From NCBI RefSeq assembly GCF_040110915.1, contig NZ_CP157793.1:2492939-2556938 (forward strand): 64,000 bases of DNA, written 5' to 3'. The stretch is from Stappia sp. (GTDB lineage Bacteria; Pseudomonadota; Alphaproteobacteria; Rhizobiales; Stappiaceae). The translations under genes and the position numbers were made by a program. Of this stretch, positions 45,077 through 55,353 are shown in pieces (the stretch's first letter is position 1; the number at the start of each line of letters is the position of its first letter). The notes beneath the pieces were generated by a model, which saw nothing but the letters and a program-made list of their open reading frames with translations, was not told the origin of the DNA and did not search any database.

Positions 45077-46516
45077 TCACTCGGCGGCGGTGGCGACGGA
45101 GGCCGGCGCCTGCGCCTCCCGGCTCAGGTCGGACCGGCCGAGATCGATGAAGAAATCCGCCCCCGCGCCGGGGCGGCTGGTCACATCCATGGTCCAGCCG
45201 TGGCGCTGCGCGATCGCCGCGCAGATCGCCAGTCCCATGCCGGTTCCCGCGAAATGCTCACGCCCGTGCAGCCGGTGAAACGGCTCGAAGACGCGGGCCT
45301 TGTGCGCCATGTCGAAGCCGATGCCATTGTCGCGCACATGGACACGCAGGGGCCGTCCGTCCTCGCCCCGCGCGACCCGGATCGACACGCGCGGCGTCTG
45401 GTCCGGCTTTCGGAACTTGACCGCATTGGCGATGAGATTCTGGAACAACTGCTCCAGAAACACGGGGTCTCCGTCGAGGCGGGTGTCGCCCCCGGAGACC
45501 TCGATCTCCGCGCCGCACTCTCGGATCTGTTCCGACAGGCTGTCGCACGCCCGGGCGATCAGGTCGCCGAGCGCCACGTCCTCCCGTTGGAGATCCCGGT
45601 CGCTTGCGACCGAATAGGTCAGCAGATTGGAAATCAGCGCCTTGGCGCGCCCGGCCGAGGCGCGCATCACGCCGGCGGCATAGTCGATGGTCTCCGCATC
45701 GCGCCGCGCGATGCCGTCCAGCAGCAGATCCGAGAAGACGCCGATCTTGCGCACCGGCTCCTTCAGGTCGTGCGAGGCCAGGTTGTTGAACTGGCTGAGG
45801 CGGTCGTTCGCGGCGCGCAGATCGGCATTGGCCTGCGCCAGTTCGTCGGTGCGCTCGGCCACCCGGCGCTCGAGCTGGCCGCGCAGACGCATCAGCTGGC
45901 TCCGGTCGCGCAGCAACAGCCCGCCCATGGAAAAGCCCGCGACCAACAGGCCGATGATCAGAAACAGGAGTATGTCGACGGTGCCGCGCAGGACCGCGCG
46001 CTGGCGCTCGGCCGCCGCGCGCTGAATGGCGTAGACGCCGGAGCGGAAAGCCTCCAGCGTCGGCCGCCAGGTCAGCAGCTCGGCGCGCAGGATCTCGGCC
46101 GCCGCCATGTCCCCCGACGCCGCCCGTCCGACGAGGGCGTCTGCCTCCCGCACGGCCCTCGCGAGATCCGGAATGCGGCCCGCCCCCTGGTCGACCCGTT
46201 CCAGCTCGCGTCCCACGGCCCCGTCGCCGAGGCGCATGGCGCGGCTCCAGACGATGTCGAACCGGGCCTGCACCTCCGCGCGATGCGCCGTCACGCCCGG
46301 CTCCAGAATGAGCGAATCGAGCGCATGCAGCAGGTCCTTGTACTCGACGACGAGCTGCGCGCTGTACCAGATCAGGCTCTGCCGGGTTTCCGCCTTGTCT
46401 TCGTTGTTCTGGGTGTTGAGGGTCGAAATCACGACGAAGAGGGAGCCCGTGATGATGGCAACGCCCACCATGAGCGACCCGTAGAGGGTCCGCACCCACC
46501 TGCCGCTGAGATCCAT
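45077..46516 (-). CDS. Membrane sensor histidine kinase
   Basis: A 479-residue kinase. Two membrane helices (about 14-32 and 180-200) bracket a helical periplasmic domain of about 145 residues; a coiled-coil linker (203-245, RLRGQLERRVAERTDELAQAN) leads to HisKA with the phospho-acceptor His249 in LASHDLKEPV. The ATPase domain has the N box NLIANAVKF, DNGIGFD and GTGMGLAICAAIAQ. No response regulator is adjacent; the gene upstream on the same strand encodes an exported molybdopterin-fold protein, 134 bp away. Confidence 0.93.
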   Translation of the reverse strand: MDLSGRWVRTLYGSLMVGVAIITGSLFVVISTLNTQNNEDKAETRQSLIWYSAQLVVEYKDLLHALDSLILEPGVTAHRAEVQARFDIVWSRAMRLGDGAVGRELERVDQGAGRIPDLARAVREADALVGRAASGDMAAAEILRAELLTWRPTLEAFRSGVYAIQRAAAERQRAVLRGTVDILLFLIIGLLVAGFSMGGLLLRDRSQLMRLRGQLERRVAERTDELAQANADLRAANDRLSQFNNLASHDLKEPVRKIGVFSDLLLDGIARRDAETIDYAAGVMRASAGRAKALISNLLTYSVASDRDLQREDVALGDLIARACDSLSEQIRECGAEIEVSGGDTRLDGDPVFLEQLFQNLIANAVKFRKPDQTPRVSIRVARGEDGRPLRVHVRDNGIGFDMAHKARVFEPFHRLHGREHFAGTGMGLAICAAIAQRHGWTMDVTSRPGAGADFFIDLGRSDLSREAQAPASVATAAE

Positions 46517-46650
46517 GCGCCCGACCTTCCGTCCTCGCCCCGTCCGGCCCCGGCTGCCCGACCGCCCTTCGATAGGGCAAGCTCCGCGGGCAGCCTTGTC
46601 AGCTTACAGCCCGCGCGCGCGGAGGGAAAGCGCAACCACAACCGGACGTT

Positions 46651-47247
46651 TCACCCGCCCTTCGGCAGAACGGTGAGCCGCCGCATCTGCCAGATCGCGC
46701 GCGAGTAATAGAGCTCGCTGCGCAGATCCGGATCGGCCGACCAGGGATAGACCACGCGCACCGGCCCGCGCTCGCGCACGCCGAGGGCCTTTCCGTTCTC
46801 CGAGATCGCCAGGATCACATCGTGCCGCCGCGCATCCGACACCGGGATGGTAATGCGATAGTCGTTGAGGGCGACGGCCTTCAGCGTGTCGCCGCGCGCG
46901 CGCACATGCTCCAGAACGCGCCGCAGCAGCGGTCCCTCGAACACTGTCGCGGTGTCGCTCCAGGGGGTCACCGTCTCGATGCGATGCAACCCCAGGCGCG
47001 CCAGGTCGGCCCTTGTGAAATTCACGAAGCCGGGGGCGGCGATCGCCCCGTCGACGGACAGGACGACGGGCGCGGTCCGCGCGGCCTCGCTGGCCGCCGC
47101 GCGGGACGTGCCTGCGGTCACGGCCACGCACACCAACGGGCACCAGACCAGCAACAGCGCCAGTACGACAGGCAGCGGCACACAAGGCACAGGCATGCGA
47201 GGCACAGGCACGCAAGGCACAGGCACGGCACAACGGAAAGGTCTCAT
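46651..47247 (-). CDS. Exported molybdopterin-oxidoreductase-fold protein
   Basis: A 198-residue protein with an N-terminal signal or anchor (hydrophobic helix about 28-47) and an oxidoreductase molybdopterin-binding-like domain ([57 protein letters not shown]). All cysteines lie in the N-terminal 43 residues, so the cofactor-ligating cysteine of real molybdoenzymes is missing; it is likely a sensory or structural relative. The histidine kinase gene follows on the same strand. The leader contains a pentapeptide repeat. Confidence 0.8.
   Translation of the reverse strand: MRPFRCAVPVPCVPVPRMPVPCVPLPVVLALLLVWCPLVCVAVTAGTSRAAASEAARTAPVVLSVDGAIAAPGFVNFTRADLARLGLHRIETVTPWSDTATVFEGPLLRRVLEHVRARGDTLKAVALNDYRITIPVSDARRHDVILAISENGKALGVRERGPVRVVYPWSADPDLRSELYYSRAIWQMRRLTVLPKGG
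47185..47229. repeat. 15-bp tandem repeat inside a leader sequence
   Basis: Three 15-bp units (AGGCACAGGCACGCA type) in frame within the N-terminal coding region of the molybdopterin-fold gene. On the coding strand they give five-residue repeats of the form [15 protein letters not shown] just before the hydrophobic helix. Unit number could vary without frameshift. Confidence 0.8.
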
Positions 47248-47537
47248 CGCGAGCCTCGCCCTTTCTCGGCTGGATCCCCCAATTGTGTCCGACGCCGGCG
47301 CCGGATCGTCAAGGCCGGCGCGGCCGACGCAGTCCGCCGGCCCCGCGTCGGGAGGCGCCTCCCGCCGCCGGCGCGGCTTCCGGTCCAAGACGAATGCCTA
47401 GCTTTGCGTTTGCCCGCCCCTTTGCTATAGGGGCCGCGCGGACATCGCGGCGGGCCTGCCGGGCCGGCGGCTGCGACCGACGGACTCTCGGCGCGCGCGG
47501 CGCGCAAGGCCACCCAGAAGACGAGGTCATTGGCATT

Positions 47538-48752
47538 ATGGCGAAGATTAAGGTTGAAAACCCGGTTGTCGAACTCGACGGCGACGAAATGACCCGGATC
47601 ATCTGGCAGTTCATCAAGGACAAGCTGATCCACCCCTACCTCGACATCGACCTGAAGTACTACGACCTCGGCATCGAGAAGCGCGACGAGACCGACGACC
47701 AGATCACCGTCGACGCGGCCAACGCGATCAAGGAATACGGCGTCGGCGTGAAATGCGCCACGATCACCCCGGACGAGGCGCGCGTCGAGGAATTCGGCCT
47801 CAAGCGCATGTACCGCTCGCCGAACGGCACCATCCGCAACATCCTCGGCGGCGTGATCTTCCGCGAGCCGATCATCATGAAGAACGTGCCCCGCCTGGTG
47901 CCGGGCTGGACCCAGCCGATCATCGTCGGCCGTCATGCCTTCGGCGACCAGTACCGCGCCACCGACTTCCGCTTCCCCGGCAAGGGCAAGCTGACGGTGA
48001 AATTCGTCGGCGAGGACGGCACGGAGATCGAGCACGAGGTCTTCGACGCCCCGTCGTCGGGCGTCGCGATGGCGATGTACAACCTCGACGATTCGATCCG
48101 CGACTTCGCCCGCGCCTCGATGAACTACGCCCTGCAGCGCGGCGTTCCCTGCTACCTGTCGACCAAGAACACGATCCTCAAGGCCTATGACGGACGCTTC
48201 AAGGATCTGTTCCAGGAGATCTTCGACACCGAGTTCAAGGACGCCTTCGAAGCCAAGAAGATCTGGTACGAGCACCGCCTGATCGACGACATGGTCGCCG
48301 CCGCTCTGAAGTGGTCGGGCGGCTACGTCTGGGCCTGCAAGAACTACGACGGCGACGTCCAGTCCGACATCGTCGCCCAGGGCTTCGGCTCGCTGGGCCT
48401 GATGACCTCGGTGCTGATGACCCCGGACGGCAAGACGGTGGAAGCGGAGGCCGCGCACGGCACCGTCACCCGCCACTACCGCCAGCACCAGCGCGGCGAG
48501 GAGACCTCGACCAACCCGATCGCCTCGATCTTCGCCTGGACCCGCGGTCTGGCCCATCGCGCCAAGCTCGACGGCAACGACGAGCTGGCGAAGTTCGCCG
48601 CGACCCTGGAAAAGGTCTGCATCGACACGGTGGAATCGGGGCACATGACCAAGGATCTGGCGCTGCTCGTCGGCCCGGACCAGAAGTGGCTGACCACCAA
48701 CGGCTTCCTCGACAAGATCGACGAGAACCTGCAGAAGGCCATGGCCGGCTGA
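47538..48752 (+). CDS. icd: Isocitrate dehydrogenase (NADP+)
   Basis: A 404-residue TCA-cycle enzyme, of the eukaryote-like homodimeric type found in alphaproteobacteria. [36 protein letters not shown] (substrate loop), [21 protein letters not shown] (metal aspartates) and [12 protein letters not shown] are diagnostic. The frame extends 85 codons upstream, but MAKIKVENP is the conserved start. An unusual series of hairpins follows. Confidence 0.97.
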   Translation: MAKIKVENPVVELDGDEMTRIIWQFIKDKLIHPYLDIDLKYYDLGIEKRDETDDQITVDAANAIKEYGVGVKCATITPDEARVEEFGLKRMYRSPNGTIRNILGGVIFREPIIMKNVPRLVPGWTQPIIVGRHAFGDQYRATDFRFPGKGKLTVKFVGEDGTEIEHEVFDAPSSGVAMAMYNLDDSIRDFARASMNYALQRGVPCYLSTKNTILKAYDGRFKDLFQEIFDTEFKDAFEAKKIWYEHRLIDDMVAAALKWSGGYVWACKNYDGDVQSDIVAQGFGSLGLMTSVLMTPDGKTVEAEAAHGTVTRHYRQHQRGEETSTNPIASIFAWTRGLAHRAKLDGNDELAKFAATLEKVCIDTVESGHMTKDLALLVGPDQKWLTTNGFLDKIDENLQKAMAG

Positions 48753-48793
48753 TCGGCCGCCTCGGCACGACCGGGACGAACGATTCCCCCCCC

Positions 48794-48909
48794 GGGGGCG
48801 GCATGTTTGCCGCCCCCTTCTTTTTTGACTCGCGGCAGGTTTGCCGCTCCTTTTTCGACCGACGGCAGGTTTGCCGCCTCTTTTTTTCGAGCGGCGGCAC
48901 ACCTGCCGC
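48794..48909 (+). terminator. Array of four terminator-like hairpins after icd
   Basis: Four successive stems, each followed by a T-rich tract: 48794-48802/48809-48817 (9 bp, then TTCTTTTTT); 48832-48837/48842-48847; 48863-48867/48872-48876 (then seven T); 48894-48899/48904-48909. The last three share GCGGCA-N4-TGCCGC (five of six positions in the third). The first is a strong intrinsic terminator for icd; the others look like tandem derivatives. Confidence 0.8.
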
Positions 48910-49030
48910 GCCCGTTTTGGCCTGAGGCGCATTTGCCGCTTCCCTTGTTTTGGCCTACCGTCGGGTTCCGCCGTTGCCGGGGCCGATCCATCCGCCCCGA
49001 TCCTCCGATGCCCCGATACGAAGCGCCGCC

Positions 49031-49519
49031 ATGACACTCTCCGTCCGCCGACCGCCGTTCCCCGCCATCTGGCCGACGCGCCTCCTGTGCGCCGGCGTCG
49101 CGCTTCTCGTCGCCCTGGCGGTCACGCTGACGGTTCCCCTCTCCGGCGCCCACGCCCAGCCGGCCTATGAGCCGGCGCGCGGCACGCAGGAGCGCAAGGA
49201 TCTGATGAACGCGATCCGCCCCCTCGTGGAGGTGCGGGTCGGCGCACCGGTCGAATTCGTGGTCGACCGTTTGCGCGTGTCGGAGGGCTGGGCCTTCGCC
49301 ATCGTCTCGCCGCAGCGTCCCGGCGGCGTGCCCATCGACCTGTCGCGCACGCTCTTGCGGGACCAGGCGGAGGTGATGGACACCATCACGACCTATGTGC
49401 TGCTGAGGCAGGCCTACGGCCGCTGGAACGTCGTCGACTATGCCATCGGCCCGACCGACGTCTTCTGGTATGGCGATCCCGTCTACAGCCAGTTGCCTCC
49501 CGGCCTCGTGCCGGGCTGA
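49031..49519 (+). CDS. Exported protein of unknown function
   Basis: A 162-residue protein with a signal peptide (about 12-40, cleavage near AHA-QPAYE). The mature part has VEVRVGAPVEFVVDRLRVSEGWAFAIVSPQRPGG and a tail with VLLRQAYGRWNVVDYAIGPTDVFWYG, resembling small periplasmic proteins sometimes found near envelope genes. No characterised family is recognised. The ATG at 49031 is chosen for the signal peptide. Confidence 0.72.
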   Translation: MTLSVRRPPFPAIWPTRLLCAGVALLVALAVTLTVPLSGAHAQPAYEPARGTQERKDLMNAIRPLVEVRVGAPVEFVVDRLRVSEGWAFAIVSPQRPGGVPIDLSRTLLRDQAEVMDTITTYVLLRQAYGRWNVVDYAIGPTDVFWYGDPVYSQLPPGLVPG

Positions 49520-49627
49520 GCCGGGCGGCGCCCTGCCGCGGCCGCCTCGCCGCCGCCGGCACCGCGGCGACGCCGCAAGCGGCGCGAGTGGCATGCGGAA
49601 CAGCGGCGGCTCCGCCGCCGACCGCCC

Positions 49628-49644
49628 CGCGTGAGAATCGCACA
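49628..49644 (+). promoter_or_regulatory. Degenerate upstream activator site
   Basis: CGCGTGA-GAA-TCGCACA, a weaker version of the palindrome at 49647-49663, directly upstream of it and 19 bp away centre to centre. Paired sites of this kind commonly help sigma-54 activators oligomerise. Confidence 0.5.
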
Positions 49645-49646
49645 TC

Positions 49647-49663
49647 TGCGTGAACCTCACGCA
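49647..49663 (+). promoter_or_regulatory. Upstream activator sequence for sigma-54 promoter
   Basis: TGCGTGA-ACC-TCACGCA, a perfect 7-bp dyad with a 3-base spacer, centred 100 bp upstream of the -24 element of the ABC operon promoter. The same palindrome occurs at 57533-57549 before the second sigma-54 promoter. An AT-rich tract (49702-49731) between site and promoter could be bent by IHF. Confidence 0.8.
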
Positions 49664-49754
49664 TGTCGCGAGTATCGTGACAGCGATCGACAAACCCCCT
49701 CCTATAATCATTTGTATTAATTGATATTTTCCAGGCCCTCCTTTTTCTCGCGTC

Positions 49755-49770
49755 TGGCACGGCGTTTGCT
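49755..49770 (+). promoter_or_regulatory. Sigma-54 (-24/-12) promoter of the ABC operon
   Basis: TGGCACG-GCGT-TTGCT matches the RpoN consensus at every conserved position, with the GG and GC doublets 12 bases apart. It lies 74 bp before the start codon of the binding-protein gene, within a 324-bp gap that also holds the two activator sites. Confidence 0.88.
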
Positions 49771-49843
49771 CGGCGGGGGAGGTCCAGCTTTGGCGCACGT
49801 ATCGCGCATCCGAAACACGGCTCGACCAAATGGGAGAACAATC

Positions 49844-51382
49844 ATGAACCTTGCCAGAAGAACGCTGATCGCCTCGGCCACGGCCCTGCTCGTCGCGCTG
49901 CCGGCGGCGCAGGCGTCGGAACTGCGGGTGGGTTTCACCCGCGACGCCGACACGCTCGACCCGGCGAACCATCGCAACCGCGAGACGGAAACGCTCATCC
50001 GCAACATCTACGACGGTCTGGTGACCCGCGACGCGTCGATGAACGTGGTTCCCGAGATCGCCGAAAGCTTCACGCAGGTGTCTCCGACGACCTACGACTT
50101 CACCATCCGCGAGGGCATCACCTTCCATGACGGCACGCCGCTGACGGTCGAGGACGTCAAGTTCACCTTCGACCGGATGATCGCCGACGGCGGGATGGGC
50201 GACGGTCAGACCAGCCCGCGCAAGAGCCTGCTCGGCCCGCTGACCGCGGTCGAGATCCTCGACGACACGACGGTGCGCTTCACCCTGTCCTCGCCCTGGC
50301 CGCTGCTGCCCGCGATGCTGCCCTTCCAGGAGATCGTCTCGAAGGACTTCGTCGAGAAGGTCGGCACCGCCGGCCTTGCCACGCAGACCAACGGGACCGG
50401 CCCCTTCAGGCTCGCGGACTGGCGCAAGGGCGACGCGATCATCCTGGAACGCTTCGAGGACTATTACGGCGGTGCGTCCGACATTCCCCCGGTCGGCACG
50501 GCCTGCGTCGAGCGGGCGATCTTCAAGTTCATCCCGGAGTCGGCCTCGCGGGTCGCGGCCCTTCTGGCCGGCGACGTCCACATCATCAACGAGCTGCCGC
50601 CCTTCTCGGTCGCCCAGGTGAAGGCCAATCCGAACACCGACGTCATGGCGGTCAACGGCACGCGCTCCTTCTTCATCGCGATGAACATGGAAAACGAGCT
50701 GTTCGCCGACCTGAAGGTCCGCCAGGCGCTCGCCCATGCCATCGACAAGGACCTGATCGTCGACCGGATCCTGGGCGGCAACGCCGTGCCGATCAGCGGC
50801 ATCCTGAGCCCCGACGCCTTCGGCAAGAACACCGAACTGCCGGCCATCCCCTATGATCCGGAGAAGGCGCGCGCGCTGCTGGCCGAGGCCGGCTATCCCG
50901 ACGGCATCGACGTCGTCATGGACACCACCGGCGCCTACAAGGACACCGCACAGGCCGTCGCCTCGCTGCTGAACAAGGCCGGCATCCGCACCACCGTCAC
51001 CGTCGGCGAGGCCGGCCAGCTGACCAGCAAGTGGCGCACCAAGGGCGGAGCGAAGTCCGGCGACATGTATTTCACCTCCTGGGGCAACGGCTCGCTCGAC
51101 CCCTACGGCATCTTCAACCCCACCCACCGCACCGACGACCGCGGCAACTCCGCCGGCTATTCCAACCCGGAGCTGGATGCGCTTCTCGACGCGGCCGCGG
51201 TTGAAACGGACCGGGCGAAGCGCGCCGACCTCTATCGCGAGGCCGAAGCCATGGCCGCGGCCGACGTGCCTTACGTCTATCTGTGGGTTCCGCAGGATCT
51301 CTACGGCGTCTCCAAGCGCCTGAGCGGGTGGCAGCCGAGCGCCGACAGCCGCATCAACCTGCACGACGCCTGCGTCGACTGA
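49844..51382 (+). CDS. Oligopeptide-type ABC transporter substrate-binding protein
   Basis: A 512-residue periplasmic SBP of family 5 (peptide/nickel/opine class). It has a signal peptide, MNLARRTLIASATALLVALPAAQA (cut before SELRVG). Family segments: DTLDPANHRNRETETLIRN, VVPEIAESF, YDFTIREGITFHDGTPLTVEDVKF and NGTGPFRLADW. The ligand is unknown. GGGAGAACAATC precedes the ATG. It is the first gene of the sigma-54-driven unit. Confidence 0.93.
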   Translation: MNLARRTLIASATALLVALPAAQASELRVGFTRDADTLDPANHRNRETETLIRNIYDGLVTRDASMNVVPEIAESFTQVSPTTYDFTIREGITFHDGTPLTVEDVKFTFDRMIADGGMGDGQTSPRKSLLGPLTAVEILDDTTVRFTLSSPWPLLPAMLPFQEIVSKDFVEKVGTAGLATQTNGTGPFRLADWRKGDAIILERFEDYYGGASDIPPVGTACVERAIFKFIPESASRVAALLAGDVHIINELPPFSVAQVKANPNTDVMAVNGTRSFFIAMNMENELFADLKVRQALAHAIDKDLIVDRILGGNAVPISGILSPDAFGKNTELPAIPYDPEKARALLAEAGYPDGIDVVMDTTGAYKDTAQAVASLLNKAGIRTTVTVGEAGQLTSKWRTKGGAKSGDMYFTSWGNGSLDPYGIFNPTHRTDDRGNSAGYSNPELDALLDAAAVETDRAKRADLYREAEAMAAADVPYVYLWVPQDLYGVSKRLSGWQPSADSRINLHDACVD

Positions 51383-51407
51383 TCGCGTCAGCCCCGGAGA
51401 GATCGAA

Positions 51408-52415
51408 ATGCCACTGGGCAAGCTTGTCGAACGTCTCGTCCACCTCGTCCCGGTCCTGCTCGGCGTCAGTCTCATCGTCTTCATGATGATGGCGCTCACG
51501 CCGGGCGACCCGGTCGAAATCATGATCGGCGACCAGAACGTCAGCGCCGAGGACGAGGCCGCCCTGCGCAGCGACCTCGGCCTCGACAAGCCGATCGCCC
51601 AGCGCTTTCTCATCTTCGTCGGAAACGCCGTTCAGGGCGACTTCGGCCTGAGTTTCTATCACCGCCGTCCGGTCAGCGAGGTCATCGCCGAGCGGCTGCC
51701 GGCGACGATCGAACTCAGCCTGGTCGCCCTGATCATCGCGCTCGTCACCGCCATTCCGCTGGGCGTGCTGGCGGCCATTCGCAAGAACTCGATCTTCGAC
51801 AAGATGGCGACCGTCGGCTCGCTTCTCGGGGTGTCGCTGCCCGGCTTCTGGTTCGGCATCCTGTTGCTGATGCTCTTCGCGGTGCATTTGCAGATCCTGC
51901 CGGTCTCGGGCCGCATCGGCTTCGACAGCGAGGTCGAGCCGATCACCCACTTCCTGCTGATCGACAGTCTGCTGCACGGGCGCCTCGACGCCTTTTGGGA
52001 CGCGCTGTCGCACATCATCCTGCCCGCGATCACCCTCGGGCTTCCGATGACGGCGATCCTGATGCGCGTCACCCGCACCTCCATGCTGGAGGTCATGCGG
52101 CAGGATTACATCACCTTCGCCGAGGCCAAGGGTCTGAAGCGCACGCGGATCATCTTCCGCCACGCCCTGAAGAACGCGCTGATCCCCACGGTCTCGGTCG
52201 CCGCCATCGAAACCGGCTCGCTGCTCGGCGGCAACATGATCGTCGAGACGGTCTTCGGCTGGCCCGGCCTCGGCCGTCTGGTGGTGGAGAGCATCTTCCT
52301 GCGCAACTACCCGCTCGTGCAGGCGGCGGTGCTCTTCTACGCCGTGACCTACGTGTTCCTGAACTTCTTCGCCGACATCCTCTACACGCTGCTCAATCCG
52401 AGGGTGAAACTGTGA
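51408..52415 (+). CDS. ABC transporter permease, DppB type
   Basis: A 335-residue inner-membrane permease with six helices. VPVLLGVSLIVFMMMALTPGD at the N-terminus and the EAA loop MRQDYITFAEAKGLKRTRII before HALKNALIPTVSV are typical of DppB/OppB. It begins 25 bp after the SBP gene; its stop overlaps the GTG start of the second permease (GTGA). Confidence 0.95.
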   Translation: MPLGKLVERLVHLVPVLLGVSLIVFMMMALTPGDPVEIMIGDQNVSAEDEAALRSDLGLDKPIAQRFLIFVGNAVQGDFGLSFYHRRPVSEVIAERLPATIELSLVALIIALVTAIPLGVLAAIRKNSIFDKMATVGSLLGVSLPGFWFGILLLMLFAVHLQILPVSGRIGFDSEVEPITHFLLIDSLLHGRLDAFWDALSHIILPAITLGLPMTAILMRVTRTSMLEVMRQDYITFAEAKGLKRTRIIFRHALKNALIPTVSVAAIETGSLLGGNMIVETVFGWPGLGRLVVESIFLRNYPLVQAAVLFYAVTYVFLNFFADILYTLLNPRVKL

Positions 52416-53328
52416 CCGCCGCGACCGCAACCTCTCCCGCCACCCAGCCTCCCGGTTCACCTCCGGGCGCCGGGGTCTCGATCTTCCAGCGCAACATGAA
52501 GCGCTTCGCGACCAACCGCCTGGCCATGACCTCCGCCGCCATCGTGCTGCTGTTCGTGGTGCTGGCCGTCTTCGCCCCCTTGCTTGCCCCGCACGACCCC
52601 AACGAGACGGATCTCTTCCGCCGCCTCCAGCCCCCCGGCTGGGCGGTCGGCGGCGATTGGGCCTATCCGCTCGGCTGCGATGCGCTTGGACGCGATATCC
52701 TGTCGCGCATCATCTACGGCGCGCGCATCTCGATCTTCATCGGCGCCGCCGTGGTGCTGGTCGCCACCACCATCGGCATCGCCGCCGGTCTGGCGGCGGG
52801 CTATCTGCGCGGCTGGGTCGATGTGGTGATCTCCCGTATTGTCGACATCCTGCTCGGCTTTCCCTACCTGATCTTCGCCATCGGGCTGATGGCGATGCTC
52901 GGCCCGGGCCTGATCAACGTCATCATGGCGCTGGCCTACAAGGAGTGGGTGATCACCTGCCGCGTCGTGCGCGGCGAGACGCTGGTCAGCCGCGAGCTGG
53001 AGTATGTGGAGGCCGCCCGGGCGCTCGGCGCCTCGCGGGCGCACATCATGGTGCGCGAGATCCTGCCCAACATCCTGTCGCCGGTGATCGTCGTCTCAAC
53101 CATCCGCATGGCGCATGTGATCATCCTGGAGGCGAGCCTGTCGTTCCTGGGTCTCGGCGTTCAGCCGCCGACCGCCTCCTGGGGATCGATGGTCGCCGAC
53201 GGCCGCGCCTTCATTCTCGACGCCTGGTGGGTGTCGACCTTTCCCGGCATCGCCATTCTCCTCCTGGTGCTCGCCATCAACGTCGCCAGCCAGGGCCTGC
53301 GCGATGCCTTCGATCCGAGGTTCCACGA

Positions 53329-53332
<4 letters not shown>
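52412..53332 (+). CDS. ABC transporter permease, DppC type
   Basis: A 306-residue permease with six helices and the N-terminal OppC-type segment. The core motifs are HPLGCDALGRDILSRIIYGAR-like (YPLGCDALGRDILSRIIYG) and the EAA loop YVEAARALGASRAHIMVREILPN. The start is GTG in the GTGA overlap with the first permease; the N-terminal 20 residues are proline/alanine-rich. Its stop overlaps the next ATG (ATGA). Confidence 0.94.
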
Positions 53333-54332
<1,000 letters not shown>

Positions 54333-54336
<4 letters not shown>

Positions 54337-55352
54337 CGACGCCGGATACCCCGCTGCTTCAGGTCGACCACCTGGAGAAGACCTATCGCGGCCGCCTGTC
54401 GCTCGGCGACCGCCTCGCCCGCGTTCCTCCCATGGTCGTGCGCGCCGTCAACGACGTGTCGCTCAGCGTCGGCCGCGGCGAGGTTCTCGGCCTGATCGGC
54501 GAGAGCGGCTGCGGCAAGTCCACCCTCGGGCGCACCATCCTGCGGCTGCACGAGCCGACCGCCGGCACCATCCGCTTCGACGGCCAGGACATCACCCACG
54601 TGTCGCCCGACGCCATGAAGGCGCTGCGCCGGCGCATGCAGATCATCTTTCAGGACCCTTACGCTTCCCTCAATCCGCGCCGCAGCGTCGCCGAGATCAT
54701 CGGCCTGCCGCTGGCGTTGCACGGGCTCGCGCGCGGTCGCTCCGAGACGCGCGACAAGGTCGTCGCGATCATGGAAAAGGTCGGACTGAAGGCGAACCAG
54801 CTCGACCGCTATCCGCATCAGTTCTCCGGCGGGCAGCGGCAGCGCATCGGCATCGCCCGCGCGCTCGTGAGCGGTCCGGAGTTCATCGTCTGCGACGAAC
54901 CCGTGTCCGCCCTCGACGTCTCGATCCAGGCGCAGATCATCCAGCTTCTGCTCGACCTGAAGCGCGAGATGGGGCTGACCTATCTGTTCATCTCGCACGA
55001 CATCTCGGTGATCGGCTATCTGGCGAACCGGGTGGCGGTGATGTACCTCGGCGAGATCGTGGAAACCGGGCCCGTGGAGGCGGTCCTCGGCCGTCCGCGC
55101 CATCCCTACACCCAGAGCCTGATGTCGGCGGTGCCGGATGTCGACGCCACGGACAAGGGCGCGCGCGTGCGCCTGACCGGCGACCTGCCGACCCCGCTCG
55201 ATCCGCCCTCGGGCTGCAAGTTCCACACCCGCTGTCCGCTGGCCATCGCGCGCTGCAAGTCCGAGGCGCCGGCGACCGAGACCCTGGAATCCGGGCACCG
55301 GGTCGCCTGCCACCGCGTGCACGAGAACATCTCCCTGCTGGAGACCGCCTGA
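54333..55352 (+). CDS. ABC transporter ATPase, DppF type
   Basis: A 339-residue second ATPase. Walker A GESGCGKS, signature FSGGQRQRIGIARAL, Walker B IVCDEPVSALD and switch ISHDIS are intact; the C-terminal CKFHTRCPLAIARC cysteine set is present. It completes a five-part importer with the SBP, two permeases and DppD-type ATPase. The C45 gene starts one base after its stop. Confidence 0.95.
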
Positions 55353-55353
55353 C

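Noticed and set aside
48476..51613. 1045-codon open frame on the minus strand
   Set aside because: It runs antisense to icd and the ABC binding-protein gene, has no family resemblance and is an artefact of high GC codon bias.
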